A DNA stretch of 11,472 nt from assembly GCA_964354145.1 (NCBI GenBank), contig CAYGXX010000023.1, forward strand, positions 1-11,472, in the 5' to 3' direction. A program made the translations under genes and the position numbers. Of this stretch, positions 1 to 6,695 are shown piece by piece. The notes under the pieces were generated by a model. The model worked only from the letters and a program-made list of their open reading frames with translations. It made no database searches and was not told the origin of the DNA. How positions within the stretch are numbered: the first letter of the stretch is position 1; the number at the start of each line of letters is the position of its first letter. This DNA comes from UBA10110 sp964354145. Its GTDB lineage: Bacteria; Patescibacteriota; Kazan-3B-28; UBA10110.

Positions 1-23
1 AATTTCGCTACCTTAGGACCGTT
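1..23 (-). rRNA. rrl: 23S rRNA, 3' exon (start only)
   Basis: The reverse complement reads AACGGTCCTAAGGTAGCGAA and onward, the universally conserved segment just after helix 69 of 23S rRNA (E. coli numbering from about A1918). It continues off the left edge. It joins to the exon ending at 739 once the intron at 24-738 is removed, which restores the conserved sequence ...GTAACTAT/AACGGTCC. Confidence 0.95.
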
Positions 24-738
24 CATTAATGTTACCTTTCTTTTTTGAAAGGGTTAATCATTTCTGATTAACACTCATGGTCGCCCATGAGATCGGACTA
101 TATCATCTCGTCAGTTCATCACTAACAAGTTTGGCGTATAGTCTCTGAGGATTCTTTCTTTGGAATATCTCCGTTTGCCGCCGCGATTCATTTGTTCTCG
201 CAAAGATAATACCTTTAAGTAATCAATGTTATTTGTCGTTGATTGTGACAAAATATTGACTACTTCTTTGAAACGAAGGAATTCTTGATGCTTCGTACCT
301 ATTAATGGGAAGCGATCAAAGAAAGGGATAACTTTAGTGGCCAGATCAACTAGATTATTGACCTCATAATACCACCCGTTGTTTCCTGCTTTTCGCAAAC
401 TTCCGCATTGCAGTGTTCGCTGAAAAAGATACAAAGGTTCATCATCTTGTTGAGAAACATTAAATGCAGCAGATAGTTTCCAATTTCGTTTATAATCGGT
501 TCTCCGACGACAAACAACCATGAAACTACCTTCGCCCATAGCAAATCCCGATAGGAAATTGCCAAGGGCAGGGGAAATTGATTTCATCGAAAGTCTTTCC
601 TGCTGATTGCCTGCACCTGACGCTTTGTGAGTCTCGATCATATCTATATTGTATATGATTAGGACTAGCGCAGGATACTACATCTTTCACAGAACAGGTG
701 TTCCAGCATATAGCCAAATTTTACAACTACCATGGTCG
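24..738 (-). mobile_element. group I intron in 23S rRNA (after position 1917)
   Basis: The intron interrupts 23S rRNA between U1917 and A1918 (E. coli numbering), the site used by the Coxiella burnetii L1917 intron. The 5' exon ends in U and the intron ends in G, as group I introns require. P1 is visible: exon AACUAU (739-744) pairs with guide GUAGUU (725-730) across an 8-nt loop, with the G-U wobble at the splice site. The two P7 strands are GACUAUA (137-143) and UAUAGUCC (95-102). Beyond P7 come three hairpins: 74-91 (7 bp, GCGA loop), 53-72 (8 bp, GAAA loop) and 35-52 (6 bp). All catalytic-core parts looked for are present, so it is probably self-splicing. The P3, P4, P6 and P8 pairings were not fully worked out. 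Confidence 0.92.
111..641 (-). CDS. LAGLIDADG homing endonuclease (intron-encoded)
   Basis: This 176-aa protein has one LAGLIDADG motif, LSGFAMGEG at residues 30-38. E37 occupies the metal-binding acidic position. Single-motif enzymes such as I-CreI act as homodimers and cut the intronless rRNA gene so that the intron is copied in. The middle and C-terminal parts, including the FPLIGTKHQEFLRFKEV segment near residues 112-126, match the usual single-motif rRNA-intron family. The reading frame is intact. The first 19 residues and the last 12 or so are translated from intron core sequence: the N-terminal GAGNQQERL stretch and the C-terminal RDYTPN stretch are what that core looks like when translated. 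The functional start may be the methionine at residue 19. No good Shine-Dalgarno precedes either start. Confidence 0.93.
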   Translation of the reverse strand: MIETHKASGAGNQQERLSMKSISPALGNFLSGFAMGEGSFMVVCRRRTDYKRNWKLSAAFNVSQQDDEPLYLFQRTLQCGSLRKAGNNGWYYEVNNLVDLATKVIPFFDRFPLIGTKHQEFLRFKEVVNILSQSTTNNIDYLKVLSLREQMNRGGKRRYSKERILRDYTPNLLVMN

Positions 739-2858
<2,120 letters not shown>

Positions 2859-2892
2859 TTATCTCAAGAGTTTAATCTTAATCGGTAGTTAC

Positions 2893-2914
2893 AATAAACT
2901 AAGGACAGTTTATT
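2893..2914 (-). other. hairpin in the 23S 5' spacer
   Basis: AATAAACT and AGTTTATT form a perfect 8-bp stem with a 6-nt loop about 35 nt upstream of the mature 23S 5' end. Its position would suit an rRNA processing or spacer structure; that role is inferred. Confidence 0.5.
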
Positions 2915-2990
2915 AATTTGTGGACCTAATTTTCAAGTTACGGAACGCCCTATGAATACTGGGCGAGTCTAATATGAAAAGTTTGAATAT

Positions 2991-3061
2991 CCACCCTTCG
3001 CATAATCTTTTTGCGAATTAGGCTATTTAGCCTCTTCGCAAAGTAGATAATGCTTCGGGGG
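2991..3061 (+). repeat. structured ~70-bp repeat, copy 1
   Basis: This copy starts ccacccttcgc and ends in TGCTTCGGGGG. The central helix TTTGCGAA (3010-3017) pairs with TTCGCAAA (3035-3042), and an apical AGGCTA/TAGCCT hairpin lies between. It is the most divergent of four copies. It keeps the shared layout: CTTCGC start, helix, AGG..CCT apical stem, helix, then a TAGATA-N-YGCTWCGG tail. Confidence 0.75.
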
Positions 3062-3094
3062 ATTAAATTCTGGGATAAATATGCAATGAGCTAA

Positions 3095-3164
3095 CCCGTC
3101 CTGCGCTCAATCTCATCGCAAGTAGATCATTTGTCTCTTGCGATATAGATATCGCTACGGAGGG
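3095..3164 (+). repeat. structured ~70-bp repeat, copy 2
   Basis: This 70-bp copy aligns without gaps to the copy at 9251-9320. The central helix is ATCGCAAG (3115-3122) with CTTGCGAT (3137-3144); the outer helix includes AUCU/AGAU and CCGU/ACGG. The pairing is kept although bases differ from the other copies. A second hairpin (3165-3190) abuts its 3' end. Confidence 0.85.
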
Positions 3165-3190
3165 TTTTATCTTCGCTCGCGAAGATAAAA
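3165..3190 (+). repeat. satellite hairpin abutting repeat copy 2
   Basis: TTTTATCTTCGC and GCGAAGATAAAA form a perfect 12-bp stem with a TC loop. It corresponds to the hairpin at 9321-9343, which directly follows repeat copy 4. The loop-proximal CGC/GCG is shared, while the outer pairs differ in a compensated way. Confidence 0.8.
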
Positions 3191-3211
3191 AAATAAGGGC
3201 CTCAACCCTTA
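3187..3211 (-). terminator. intrinsic terminator between promoter and 23S
   Basis: On the minus strand UAAGGG and CCCUUA form a 6-bp stem around a 6-nt loop, followed by seven U residues (3187-3193). It sits 190 nt downstream of the promoter at 3398-3426 and upstream of 23S rRNA, so it would either end a short RNA or work as an attenuator. The stem is short, so its strength is uncertain. Confidence 0.6.
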
Positions 3212-3257
3212 CTTCTAGAAAAGTCTTTTTAGGGTTGAATTAGGTAAATCGTTCAAC
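3202..3257 (-). promoter_or_regulatory. possible antiterminator / anti-antiterminator helices
   Basis: Two further helices compete with the terminator at 3187-3211. AGGGTTGA (3231-3238) is perfectly complementary to TCAACCCT (3202-3209), sharing four bases with the terminator stem. GTTGAA (3234-3239) pairs with TTCAAC (3252-3257), sharing bases with the first helix. Only alternate helices can form together, which is the usual layout of a transcription attenuator. No ligand or protein binding domain is recognised. Confidence 0.4.
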
Positions 3258-3397
3258 TAAATATAAAGCTCCGGCAATCGTTCTGGAAACCAAGGAAATT
3301 GTGAGATATTTGTCCAAGCCCGTTACTTATCTATATATGTGATTTGATTTTTGTTTACTTTGGCATCTTATCAAAAAGGCTTAACCAAAGCAAGGAT

Positions 3398-3426
3398 ATT
3401 CTAGCTCATTTTGGAGAATTAGTCAA
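3398..3426 (-). promoter_or_regulatory. sigma70-type promoter toward 23S rRNA
   Basis: The minus strand reads TTGACT (3421-3426), a 17-bp spacer, then TAGAAT (3398-3403). Transcription would start near 3391 and run toward the 23S gene about 530 nt away, through the terminator at 3187-3211. The divergent -10 element of the gene at 3484 lies only 46 bp away. Confidence 0.7.
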
Positions 3427-3468
3427 TAATGAGCTCTGGCACCTTAAAATCCTCCTATGGCTTGGCCC

Positions 3469-3477
3469 TGATACAAT
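3469..3477 (+). promoter_or_regulatory. extended -10 promoter, possibly leaderless
   Basis: TGATACAAT fits the extended -10 form TGnTATAAT with one change. The hexamer ends six bases before the ATG at 3484, so the expected start of transcription falls at or next to the start codon. No good -35 hexamer is seen at 17 bp. Confidence 0.55.
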
Positions 3478-3483
3478 AGAGTT

Positions 3484-3765
3484 ATGGACGATATCAAGGC
3501 CGATTTAGCCAACCTGAGGGTTCGGGAGCGTAATCCACACCTCCACTCCGAGCTCCATCTTTTGGTGGATGAGGCTAGAAATCTCTTCAAGGAAACGGCC
3601 AAAAAAGGACCGGGTTCCTTTAGTTTTTACCTAGGGTTTTTTAAGCGCTTAGGGGTTCAAGAAATTAGACAGCTTTTAGCAGAGGTGAAGGAAAGTAAGA
3701 TTGATAATCCAGGCAAATTATTCTGGTGGAAAGTGCGAGAAAATTTAAAAAACAAAAAACCTTAA
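3484..3765 (+). CDS. small hypothetical protein, 93 aa
   Basis: I do not recognise this protein. It is hydrophilic and mainly helical in character, with no signal peptide or membrane segment. The N-terminal half (about residues 1-42) is charged and suggests a helical segment. The C-terminal half has a well-defined core, FYLGFFKRLGVQEIRQLLAE followed by NPGKLFWWKVRENL (residues 48-87), that looks conserved rather than random. Its aromatic residues and NPGKLFWWK suggest a small folded or nucleic-acid-binding domain, but no function can be given. The ATG has no Shine-Dalgarno and lies six bases after a -10 element, so the transcript may be leaderless. The gene diverges from the 23S promoter. Confidence 0.7.
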   Translation: MDDIKADLANLRVRERNPHLHSELHLLVDEARNLFKETAKKGPGSFSFYLGFFKRLGVQEIRQLLAEVKESKIDNPGKLFWWKVRENLKNKKP

Positions 3766-3839
3766 TGCCAATTTTCTCGCATCCTGAGCATGGCCGAAGG
3801 ATCTAATTTTAAATTAAAAGATAACATCTCTTAACTCTT

Positions 3840-3872
3840 TTATTCCCCGAGTGTAATCGAGGGGTTACCTTA
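3840..3872 (-). repeat. palindromic repeat, left inverted copy
   Basis: On the minus strand this reads TAAGGTAACCCCTCGATTAC then ACTCGGGGAATAA. The same sequence occurs in the opposite orientation at 4763-4814, with an 18-bp insertion in its loop, and in diverged form at 9601-9630. The CCCCTCGA/TCGGGG ends pair with each other. Confidence 0.75.
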
Positions 3873-3966
3873 TATCCCGTCATCCTGAACTTGTTTCAGG
3901 ATCTTCCCACTGTCATCCCGACCATAGTGGAGGGATCTGGTCGCTTTCAAAGCGACCTTAATTTCT

Positions 3967-3988
3967 GTTACTTTTCTGGAAAAGTAAC
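3967..3988. repeat. perfect 10-bp inverted repeat
   Basis: GTTACTTTTC (3967-3976) and GAAAAGTAAC (3979-3988) are separated by two bases. No U-rich tail follows on either strand, so it is not an obvious terminator. Confidence 0.6.
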
Positions 3989-4020
3989 CAAAAGCTTCAG
4001 CCCGTCGTCCTCACTATTCG

Positions 4021-4098
4021 CCTAATAAAATTGTCTTTCCGCTCTGCCAAACTTGCTTACGCTTCGAACAGTTGGCTCCGCAGCAACAATTTTATTGG
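4021..4098. repeat. nested 78-bp inverted repeat
   Basis: AATAAAATTGT (4024-4034) pairs perfectly with ACAATTTTATT (4086-4096) over 11 bp. Inside, GCCAAACT (4046-4053) pairs with AGTTGGC (4070-4076) with one bulge. The whole would fold into one long two-stage hairpin as RNA or a cruciform as DNA. No gene is apparent. Confidence 0.6.
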
Positions 4099-4183
4099 CT
4101 CATTAACGCTCGGGCTCCAAGGGCTGATTTTGAGAGACAGAAACACCCACCTCCAATGGGCAGACCCCAAAAGACAAAAACCA

Positions 4184-4212
4184 CAAACAAAAAAGCCGGA
4201 AGGGATCCGGCC
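4184..4212 (-). terminator. intrinsic terminator of the 134-aa gene
   Basis: The minus strand has GCCGGA (4206-4211), a 5-nt loop, TCCGGC (4195-4200), then TTTTTTGTTTG. It lies about 35 bp past the stop codon at 4246 and ends that transcript. Confidence 0.85.
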
Positions 4213-4245
4213 TTAAATGAACGATTAAAGAAGAGGGTGACGTTC

Positions 4246-4650
4246 TCAGGGATGAAAACTAGATATGGCCCTCTGGTAGCGAACCCATCCTGCCGAAGCA
4301 GGCAGTGAATGCTTGATTGGCTGTTGGCCAAAGTGCTGTAGGGCGTCTTTGCAATCTTGCTCAGTTACCACTCCGTCACCGGACGTTTTGACTTCGTTGA
4401 CGAAAATCTCGAAGGCATGTTCAATACCTTTCTGACCCAGTGATTGCCAGACTTTCTTACCGATAGCATCGTTGGCTTTTTCCACATCTTCCGGTAAAAG
4501 ATGCTCTATCTTGGTGATGATATCTTGTTCATCCAAAGCCATAACGAAAAAGTACCGGGGGCTGAAAAGGCCAACGTATGAGTCATCCAATCCCGGATAA
4601 GACTCACTGCTGTAGCCATAATGAAGAATCTTTACTCCAAATAGCTTCAC
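4246..4650 (-). CDS. hypothetical protein, 134 aa
   Basis: The start is a GTG at 4650, chosen because a strong AAGGAGGTG Shine-Dalgarno (4659-4667) lies 8 bases upstream. I do not recognise the family. Residues 1-37 are rich in aromatic residues, with no clear signal peptide. Residues 40-112 are acidic and helix-like (EQDIITKIEHLLPEDVEKAN, then HAFEIFVNEVKTS). The GDGVVTEQD stretch at 91-99 vaguely recalls a calcium loop but does not meet the EF-hand pattern. The last 20 or so residues are encoded by a palindromic repeat (CCTGC/GCAGG at 4289-4302), so the original C-terminus has probably been replaced or extended. It has its own extended -10 promoter and terminator, and is flanked by inverted copies of a palindromic repeat. 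Confidence 0.75.
   Translation of the reverse strand: MKLFGVKILHYGYSSESYPGLDDSYVGLFSPRYFFVMALDEQDIITKIEHLLPEDVEKANDAIGKKVWQSLGQKGIEHAFEIFVNEVKTSGDGVVTEQDCKDALQHFGQQPIKHSLPASAGWVRYQRAISSFHP
4289..4302. repeat. CCTGC/GCAGG palindrome inside a gene end
   Basis: CCTGC and GCAGG pair around a 4-base CGAA loop. A related palindrome (CCTGCC-TACC-GGCAGG) occurs at 9549-9564. This copy encodes part of the C-terminal tail of the 134-aa protein. Confidence 0.55.
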
Positions 4651-4658
4651 GGTTTTTT

Positions 4659-4693
4659 CACCTCCTTAAGGTGCAAGATACTTTATAATAGCA
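4659..4693 (-). promoter_or_regulatory. extended -10 promoter and strong RBS
   Basis: The minus strand has TGCTATTAT (4685-4693), an extended -10 element, which predicts a start near 4678 and a leader of about 28 nt. The leader carries AAGGAGGTG (4659-4667), 8 bases before the GTG start at 4650. CACCT and AGGTG around it can pair as a 5-bp hairpin that would cover part of the Shine-Dalgarno. Confidence 0.6.
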
Positions 4694-4704
4694 TAAAACT
4701 GGCA

Positions 4705-4747
4705 ACCCCACCTCTCCTCCTCTTACCAAGGGGAGGTTGGGAGGGGT
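4705..4747. repeat. ACCCC...GGGGT palindromic repeat
   Basis: ACCCCACCTCTCC and the 3' half ending GGTTGGGAGGGGT form a long imperfect hairpin around a central TTACCAA. From memory, this type of intergenic repeat occurs in many unrelated bacterial genomes. It lies between two divergent genes. Confidence 0.7.
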
Positions 4748-4762
4748 AATGTATACTAAAAT

Positions 4763-4814
4763 TAAGGTAACCCCTCGATTTCATTTGCTATAACAAATTT
4801 CACTCGGGGAATAA
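4763..4814 (+). repeat. palindromic repeat, right inverted copy
   Basis: This begins TAAGGTAACCCCTCGATT and ends CACTCGGGGAATAA, the inverse of 3840-3872. It has an extra ATTTG/CAAAT mini-hairpin in the loop (about 4780-4799). It ends only four bases before the def start codon, so the repeat forms the def leader and supplies its only G-rich stretch. Confidence 0.75.
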
Positions 4815-4818
4815 TAAT

Positions 4819-5319
4819 ATGGTTAAGAAGATACTAACTTACAACAGCAAGAAGCTGCGGGAGAAGTCCCAGCCGGTGAAGAGACTGGATAAAGCTGCCA
4901 TGCGGTTGATCAAAGACTTAGTGGAAACTTTGCGTTGCAGTGGCGGGGTTGGTTTGTCAGCGCCGCAAATTGGAGTACTTAAGCGAGTGCTAGTTTATGA
5001 ATACAAAAAACCTAAAGAGTCCACTGATAAAACCCCCGACCTGTCACTCACGATTTTAATCAACCCTGAAATTATCAAGACCTCTGCTAAAACTGAAATG
5101 GGCGAAGAGGGTTGCCTGTCTTTCCCTAATTTGTTTGGCCAGGTCGAGCGCTATAAAAAAATTACCGTTAAGGCTCTTGGTATTAATAATAAAGAAATCA
5201 AATTTGAGGCAAAGGATTTAGAAGCGCGGATTATCCAACATGAAACAGACCATTTAGAGGGAATCTTATTTGTTGATCGGCTAGCAAGCCCCAAACAAAT
5301 CTATACCTATCAAATTTAA
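4819..5319 (+). CDS. def: peptide deformylase
   Basis: Peptide deformylase removes the formyl group from the N-terminal methionine of new proteins in the cytoplasm. The 166-aa length is normal for the family. All three signature motifs are present: GVGLSAPQ at residues 43-50, EEGCLS at 96-101 with metal ligand C99, and HETDH at 141-145 with ligands H141 and H145 and catalytic E142. Residues 63-76 form a short insertion between strands. fmt follows after 15 bp, so the two are likely one operon and act at opposite ends of the formyl-methionine cycle. No strong Shine-Dalgarno precedes the ATG; only GGGG of the upstream repeat is available. Confidence 0.97.
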   Translation: MVKKILTYNSKKLREKSQPVKRLDKAAMRLIKDLVETLRCSGGVGLSAPQIGVLKRVLVYEYKKPKESTDKTPDLSLTILINPEIIKTSAKTEMGEEGCLSFPNLFGQVERYKKITVKALGINNKEIKFEAKDLEARIIQHETDHLEGILFVDRLASPKQIYTYQI

Positions 5320-5334
5320 ATGAGAGGATGAGGC

Positions 5335-6294
5335 ATGAAAACAGCTGATAAAAAATACCGAGTAATCTTCATGGGCACACCCGAATTTGCCGTGCCTTCT
5401 CTACAAGCTTTATTAGAAAACCCTCAATTAGATATTGCTGCTGTTATCACGCAACCAGACAAACCTGTCGGCAGGAATGGTATGCCCCAACCTAGTCCGA
5501 TTAAACAACTGGCTTTAGCGCAGGGCTTAGTCGTCTGGACACCGGCTAAACTCAAAAACAACATGGATATCATTGCCCAGATTAAAACAACTAATCCAGA
5601 TGTCATTATCGTGGCTGCTTATGGCAAAATTCTGCCCCAGGAGATTCTGGACATCCCGAAAGAAAGTATCGTAAATGTCCATGGATCTTACCTCCCCAAA
5701 TATCGGGGGGCTTCTCCCATCGCTGCTGCCATCCTGAACGGTGATACCACTACCGGAATCACCCTAATGAAGATGGTGCTAGAGGTAGATGCCGGCCCTA
5801 TTATTGCTATCAGCAAGCCCGTACCTATAGAAGCAACTCAAACCCAGCTCTCACTTAGCCATCTATTAGCAAAGGTCGGAGCTGACTTATTAGAAAAAAA
5901 TTTAATTCCATATCTGGAAGGTCGGATTATGCTAACGCCACAAGATGAGTCTCGAGCCACTTACACCCATCTCATTGAAAAAGAGGACGGCCTAATTAAC
6001 TGGCAGGAAGCCGCCGAAATCACTGAACGTAAAATCAGGGCCTACTGCCCTAAACCCGGCGCTTATACTTTCTGGCAGGGCAAGCGTCTAAAAATTGCTT
6101 TTGGAAGAGTTATACCAACTCAGGGGTCATTCAAAACTGGCGAGGTCTGGCTGACTCCCGATAACCATATTGCTGTTACTACATCTGAAGACAGCCTCCA
6201 GTTAGAGATAATCTGCTTAGAAGGCAAGAGCCTAACCGGAGACCGGGATTTTCTGCGGGGCCACCCTACCATAGTAGGAGCCGTACTGGGCTAG
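5335..6294 (+). CDS. fmt: methionyl-tRNA formyltransferase
   Basis: The enzyme transfers a formyl group from 10-formyl-tetrahydrofolate to Met-tRNA(fMet), making the initiator tRNA. The 319-aa length is typical. The N-terminal hydrolase domain begins VIFMGTPEFAVPSL (residues 10-23). The catalytic triad is N114, H116 and D152, in NVHGS and LEVDAGP, each eight positions on from E. coli N106, H108 and D144. The conserved loop SYLPKYRGASP spans 118-128. The C-terminal OB-like tRNA-binding domain starts near residue 207 and includes INWQEAAEITERKIRAYCP. It is probably cotranscribed with def. AGAGGATGAGG just upstream of the ATG offers a moderate ribosome-binding site. Confidence 0.97.
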   Translation: MKTADKKYRVIFMGTPEFAVPSLQALLENPQLDIAAVITQPDKPVGRNGMPQPSPIKQLALAQGLVVWTPAKLKNNMDIIAQIKTTNPDVIIVAAYGKILPQEILDIPKESIVNVHGSYLPKYRGASPIAAAILNGDTTTGITLMKMVLEVDAGPIIAISKPVPIEATQTQLSLSHLLAKVGADLLEKNLIPYLEGRIMLTPQDESRATYTHLIEKEDGLINWQEAAEITERKIRAYCPKPGAYTFWQGKRLKIAFGRVIPTQGSFKTGEVWLTPDNHIAVTTSEDSLQLEIICLEGKSLTGDRDFLRGHPTIVGAVLG

Positions 6295-6297
6295 TTT

Positions 6298-6306
6298 TGG
6301 TATAAT
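6298..6306 (+). promoter_or_regulatory. extended -10 promoter of the 47-aa gene
   Basis: TGGTATAAT is a perfect extended -10 element (TGnTATAAT), just past the fmt stop. It predicts a start near 6313 and a leader of about 50 nt ending in AAAGGGGGA. No -35 element is seen at the usual distance, which extended -10 promoters can do without. Confidence 0.7.
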
Positions 6307-6364
6307 TAGATTGGTTACTATTTTGCCAACTAGGTAATACTTATAAAGAAAGGGGGACAAACGT

Positions 6365-6508
6365 ATGCCGTATCTTTATCTCTTAATCGGTATCGTGGAC
6401 CTGATCTTGGTCTTCATCCAAAAAGAGTGGGCCTTTACTCTCGCAGTAGTGCTTGGTATTATTTATGTCATTTTCGGCCTCTACGAGATCTTCATGCCTA
6501 AAAAATAA
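6365..6508 (+). CDS. small two-helix membrane protein, 47 aa
   Basis: The protein runs MPYLYLLIGIVDLILVF, a short polar turn IQKEW, then AFTLAVVLGIIYVIFGLY and the tail EIFMPKK. It is two hydrophobic segments (about residues 3-17 and 23-40) joined by a tight turn with a basic C-terminus, so a helical hairpin in the membrane. A strong AAAGGGGG ribosome-binding site lies just upstream, a perfect extended -10 promoter precedes it, and an intrinsic terminator follows, so the gene is well supported despite its size. I do not recognise the family. The position after fmt does not by itself suggest a function, since it has its own promoter. Confidence 0.8.
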   Translation: MPYLYLLIGIVDLILVFIQKEWAFTLAVVLGIIYVIFGLYEIFMPKK

Positions 6509-6554
6509 TTTAGGTATGCAAAACAAAAATAGCTAGCTATTATTTAAATATTAA

Positions 6555-6586
6555 CAAAACCTCTGCCTCTTAGGGCAGAGGTTTTG
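6555..6586. terminator. intrinsic terminator, usable in both directions
   Basis: CAAAACCTCTGCC (6555-6567) pairs with GGCAGAGGTTTTG (6574-6586) over 13 bp, with the A and T runs inside the stem. It ends the 47-aa gene on the plus strand and could also stop leftward transcripts of the 152-aa gene. Confidence 0.85.
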
Positions 6587-6591
6587 TGATG

Positions 6592-6693
6592 GTCCCCTTT
6601 CGCTTCATCTCATCGGGAATAGGAAATTATCCTCCCTGTCCTTCCGTAGCTTTATGCGAAGGAGGATCCCGATATAGATAGCGCTTCGGAGGA
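6592..6693 (+). repeat. structured repeat, copy 3, with nested insertion
   Basis: The central helix is ATCGGGA (6612-6618) with TCCCGAT (6667-6673), and the tail is ATAGATAGCGCTTCGGAGGA. Relative to copy 4 it carries about 31 extra bases after the AGGAAATTATCCT apical hairpin. The extra part is itself a TCCTTC/GAAGGA hairpin (about 6638-6663). The element ends two bases before the stop codon of the neighbouring minus-strand gene. Confidence 0.8.
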
Positions 6694-6695
6694 TT

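Larger units (their letters stand above)
2859..3483. other. non-coding 23S leader region (no protein gene)
   Basis: This 625-bp space separates the 23S gene from a divergent hypothetical gene. Read toward the 23S gene it holds, in order, a sigma70-type promoter (3398-3426), competing hairpins ending in an intrinsic terminator (3187-3257), two structured repeats (3095-3190 and 2991-3061), and two spacer hairpins. These are CGCCC/GGGCG around 2946-2965 and an 8-bp AATAAACT/AGTTTATT stem around 2893-2914. No tRNA gene is recognised, and there is no 16S 3' end. Confidence 0.7.
3766..4245. other. repeat-rich intergenic region
   Basis: These 480 bp have no convincing gene. They hold a run of unlike hairpins: ATCCT/AGGAT at about 3779-3801, the CCCCGA/TCGGGG-type element at 3840-3872, ATCCTGAA/TTTCAGGAT at 3882-3902, ATCCC/GGGAT near 3914-3936, GGTCGCTT/AAGCGACC at 3939-3957, GTTACTTTTC/GAAAAGTAAC at 3967-3988, a nested structure at 4021-4098, and the minus-strand terminator at 4184-4212. 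The first may also end transcription of the 93-aa gene. Reading frames across the region follow repeats and are not believed. Confidence 0.7.

Noticed and set aside
2991..3190. CRISPR array, suggested by two neighbouring repeats
   Set aside because: The units are about 70 bp, diverged, hairpin-forming and not regularly spaced; there are no spacers and no cas genes.
4031..4331. Short frames at 4031-4216, 4072-4308 and 4092-4331
   Set aside because: They run across palindromic repeats and a terminator and overlap the better supported 134-aa gene; no ribosome-binding sites.
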